The notes beneath the pieces were generated by a model, which was given only the letters and a program-made list of their open reading frames with translations, ran no database searches and was not told the DNA's origin. From contig DFBO01000080.1 of assembly GCA_002366675.1 (NCBI GenBank), forward strand, positions 1 through 6,463: a stretch of DNA of 6,463 nt, in the 5' to 3' direction. Below, one piece after another: positions 5,778 through 6,463 of this stretch (position 1 is the first letter of the stretch; every line of letters starts with the position of its first letter). This DNA comes from Flavobacteriaceae bacterium UBA3078. Its GTDB lineage: Bacteria > Bacteroidota > Bacteroidia > Flavobacteriales > Flavobacteriaceae. The position numbers and the translations under genes are program-made.

Positions 5778-6463
5778 ATGAAAAAAATTTACTTTTTATT
5801 ATTTACATTATTAATTACAAGTCTGTCTTTTGGACAAGTTATTGTAGCAGAAGATTTTTCTTATGCTGATGGGAGTCTTGTCCCTAATGGAGGATGGACA
5901 ACTGGAAGTGGAACAGCAGGTGACTTACTAGTTTCTTCTGGTGAAGCTGTAGTACAACATGGTGCTCCTAGTGAGGATGCAAGAAAAACTTTTTCTTCAG
6001 TTTCTGGAGATATTTACTATGCACTAGATTTCTCAGTTGATGATTTAGGAGCAGCTTATGTTGGAACTGATAACGAATATTTTGCACATGTTAATTTTAG
6101 AGCTCGTCTTAGTGTTGGGCCTGGAACAAATGGTGGTGATTATACTGTAGGTATTGGTTCATCTTCTGCAGGTCAAGCTATTTGGGCTACAGATTTGACT
6201 TATGGTCAAACCTATAGAGCTGTTGTTAGATATGACCAAGACCTTGGTTTAGCTCAACTTTGGATTAATCCTGCTAATGCAGGTAGTACGAGTATTTCTG
6301 GTACTGAAGATGGTGCTACTAGTATTGATTCTTTTGACCTTCGTCAATCAGATTCGTCTGAAAATGAAACTGTTCGTGTTGATGATTTAATGATTGGACA
6401 AGCTTTTGATGATGTTTTAGTCTATGAAACATCTACTGAGCCATCTTTAACTATCACAACACC
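5778..6463 (+). CDS. Secreted protein with LamG-like N-terminal domain (5' part)
   Basis: The frame starts at ATG 5778 and stays open for 228 codons to the window edge, so the gene is truncated at its 3' end here. Residues 1-19 are a signal peptide (MKKIYFLLF..., likely cleavage near SFG/QV). Residues about 22-216 form one beta-rich domain: AEDFSYADGSLVPNGGW (24-40), SGEAVVQHG, IYYALDFSV, DNEYFAHVNFRARL, GGDYTVGIG, YGQTYRAVVRYDQD, AQLWINPA, and the acidic motif ETVRVDDLMIGQAFDDVL (197-214). This is a concanavalin/LamG-like jelly-roll pattern. From memory it matches the N-terminal domain shared by many large flavobacterial secreted proteins, some of which carry endonuclease, lamin-tail or Ig-like domains before a T9SS tail. 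A new module appears to begin at EPSLTITTP (220-228). The downstream function and presence of a sorting tail are inference. Codon use is richer in GCT/GGT than in its neighbours, as often seen for abundant exported proteins. Confidence 0.85.
   Translation, partial: MKKIYFLLFTLLITSLSFGQVIVAEDFSYADGSLVPNGGWTTGSGTAGDLLVSSGEAVVQHGAPSEDARKTFSSVSGDIYYALDFSVDDLGAAYVGTDNEYFAHVNFRARLSVGPGTNGGDYTVGIGSSSAGQAIWATDLTYGQTYRAVVRYDQDLGLAQLWINPANAGSTSISGTEDGATSIDSFDLRQSDSSENETVRVDDLMIGQAFDDVLVYETSTEPSLTITT

Noticed and set aside
1..6463. Novel defence system, CRISPR array, prophage or insertion sequence
   Set aside because: No spaced direct repeats, transposase/integrase motifs, target-site duplications or defence-type enzyme domains were seen; gene content is ordinary for the family.

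Overview
The window looks like chromosomal DNA from a marine-type member of the Flavobacteriaceae (Bacteroidota). The DNA is strongly AT-rich with AAA/TTA/ATT-heavy codon use. Two reading frames end in type IX secretion (T9SS) type A sorting domains with the YPNP motif. Promoter-like TAnnTTTG boxes replace E. coli-type -10 boxes, and Shine-Dalgarno sequences are essentially absent. The genus cannot be fixed from the sequence alone.

Layout, left to right. (1) Bases 1-573 (+) are the 3' end of a large secreted or adhesin-like protein with a T9SS sorting tail. (2) Bases 574-2219 (-) are a tight three-gene operon, transcribed trmB (tRNA m7G46 methyltransferase), then a LysE-family membrane exporter, then an alkyltransferase-like (ATL) DNA-damage protein without the catalytic cysteine. 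Its start codons appear to be GTG, TTG and ATG. (3) Bases 2220-2394 are a divergent intergenic region carrying a compact GC-rich inverted-repeat element (2309-2384), the most unusual non-coding object here. (4) Bases 2395-3450 (+) encode a MurG/GT-B-like glycosyltransferase. (5) Bases 3424-5144 (-) are a response regulator and sensor histidine kinase pair (PhoB/PhoR type) coupled by a TAATG junction; the kinase end overlaps the glycosyltransferase end by 27 bp. (6) Bases 5145-5333 are an AT-rich divergent intergenic region. (7) Bases 5334-5666 (+) encode a 110-residue protein that is just a signal peptide plus a T9SS sorting domain. (8) Bases 5778-6463 (+, continuing off the window) encode the N-terminal 228 residues of a secreted protein with a beta-rich LamG-like domain, probably another T9SS cargo.

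Functionally the window mixes housekeeping genes (tRNA modification, alkyl-DNA damage recognition, export, glycosyl transfer), a signalling pair and surface/secretion genes. There is no tRNA, rRNA, CRISPR array, transposase, integrase or recognisable defence or toxin-antitoxin system. The candidates for something under-described are the GC-rich repeat at 2309-2384 and the cargo-less sorting-domain protein at 5334-5666; neither is proven novel.
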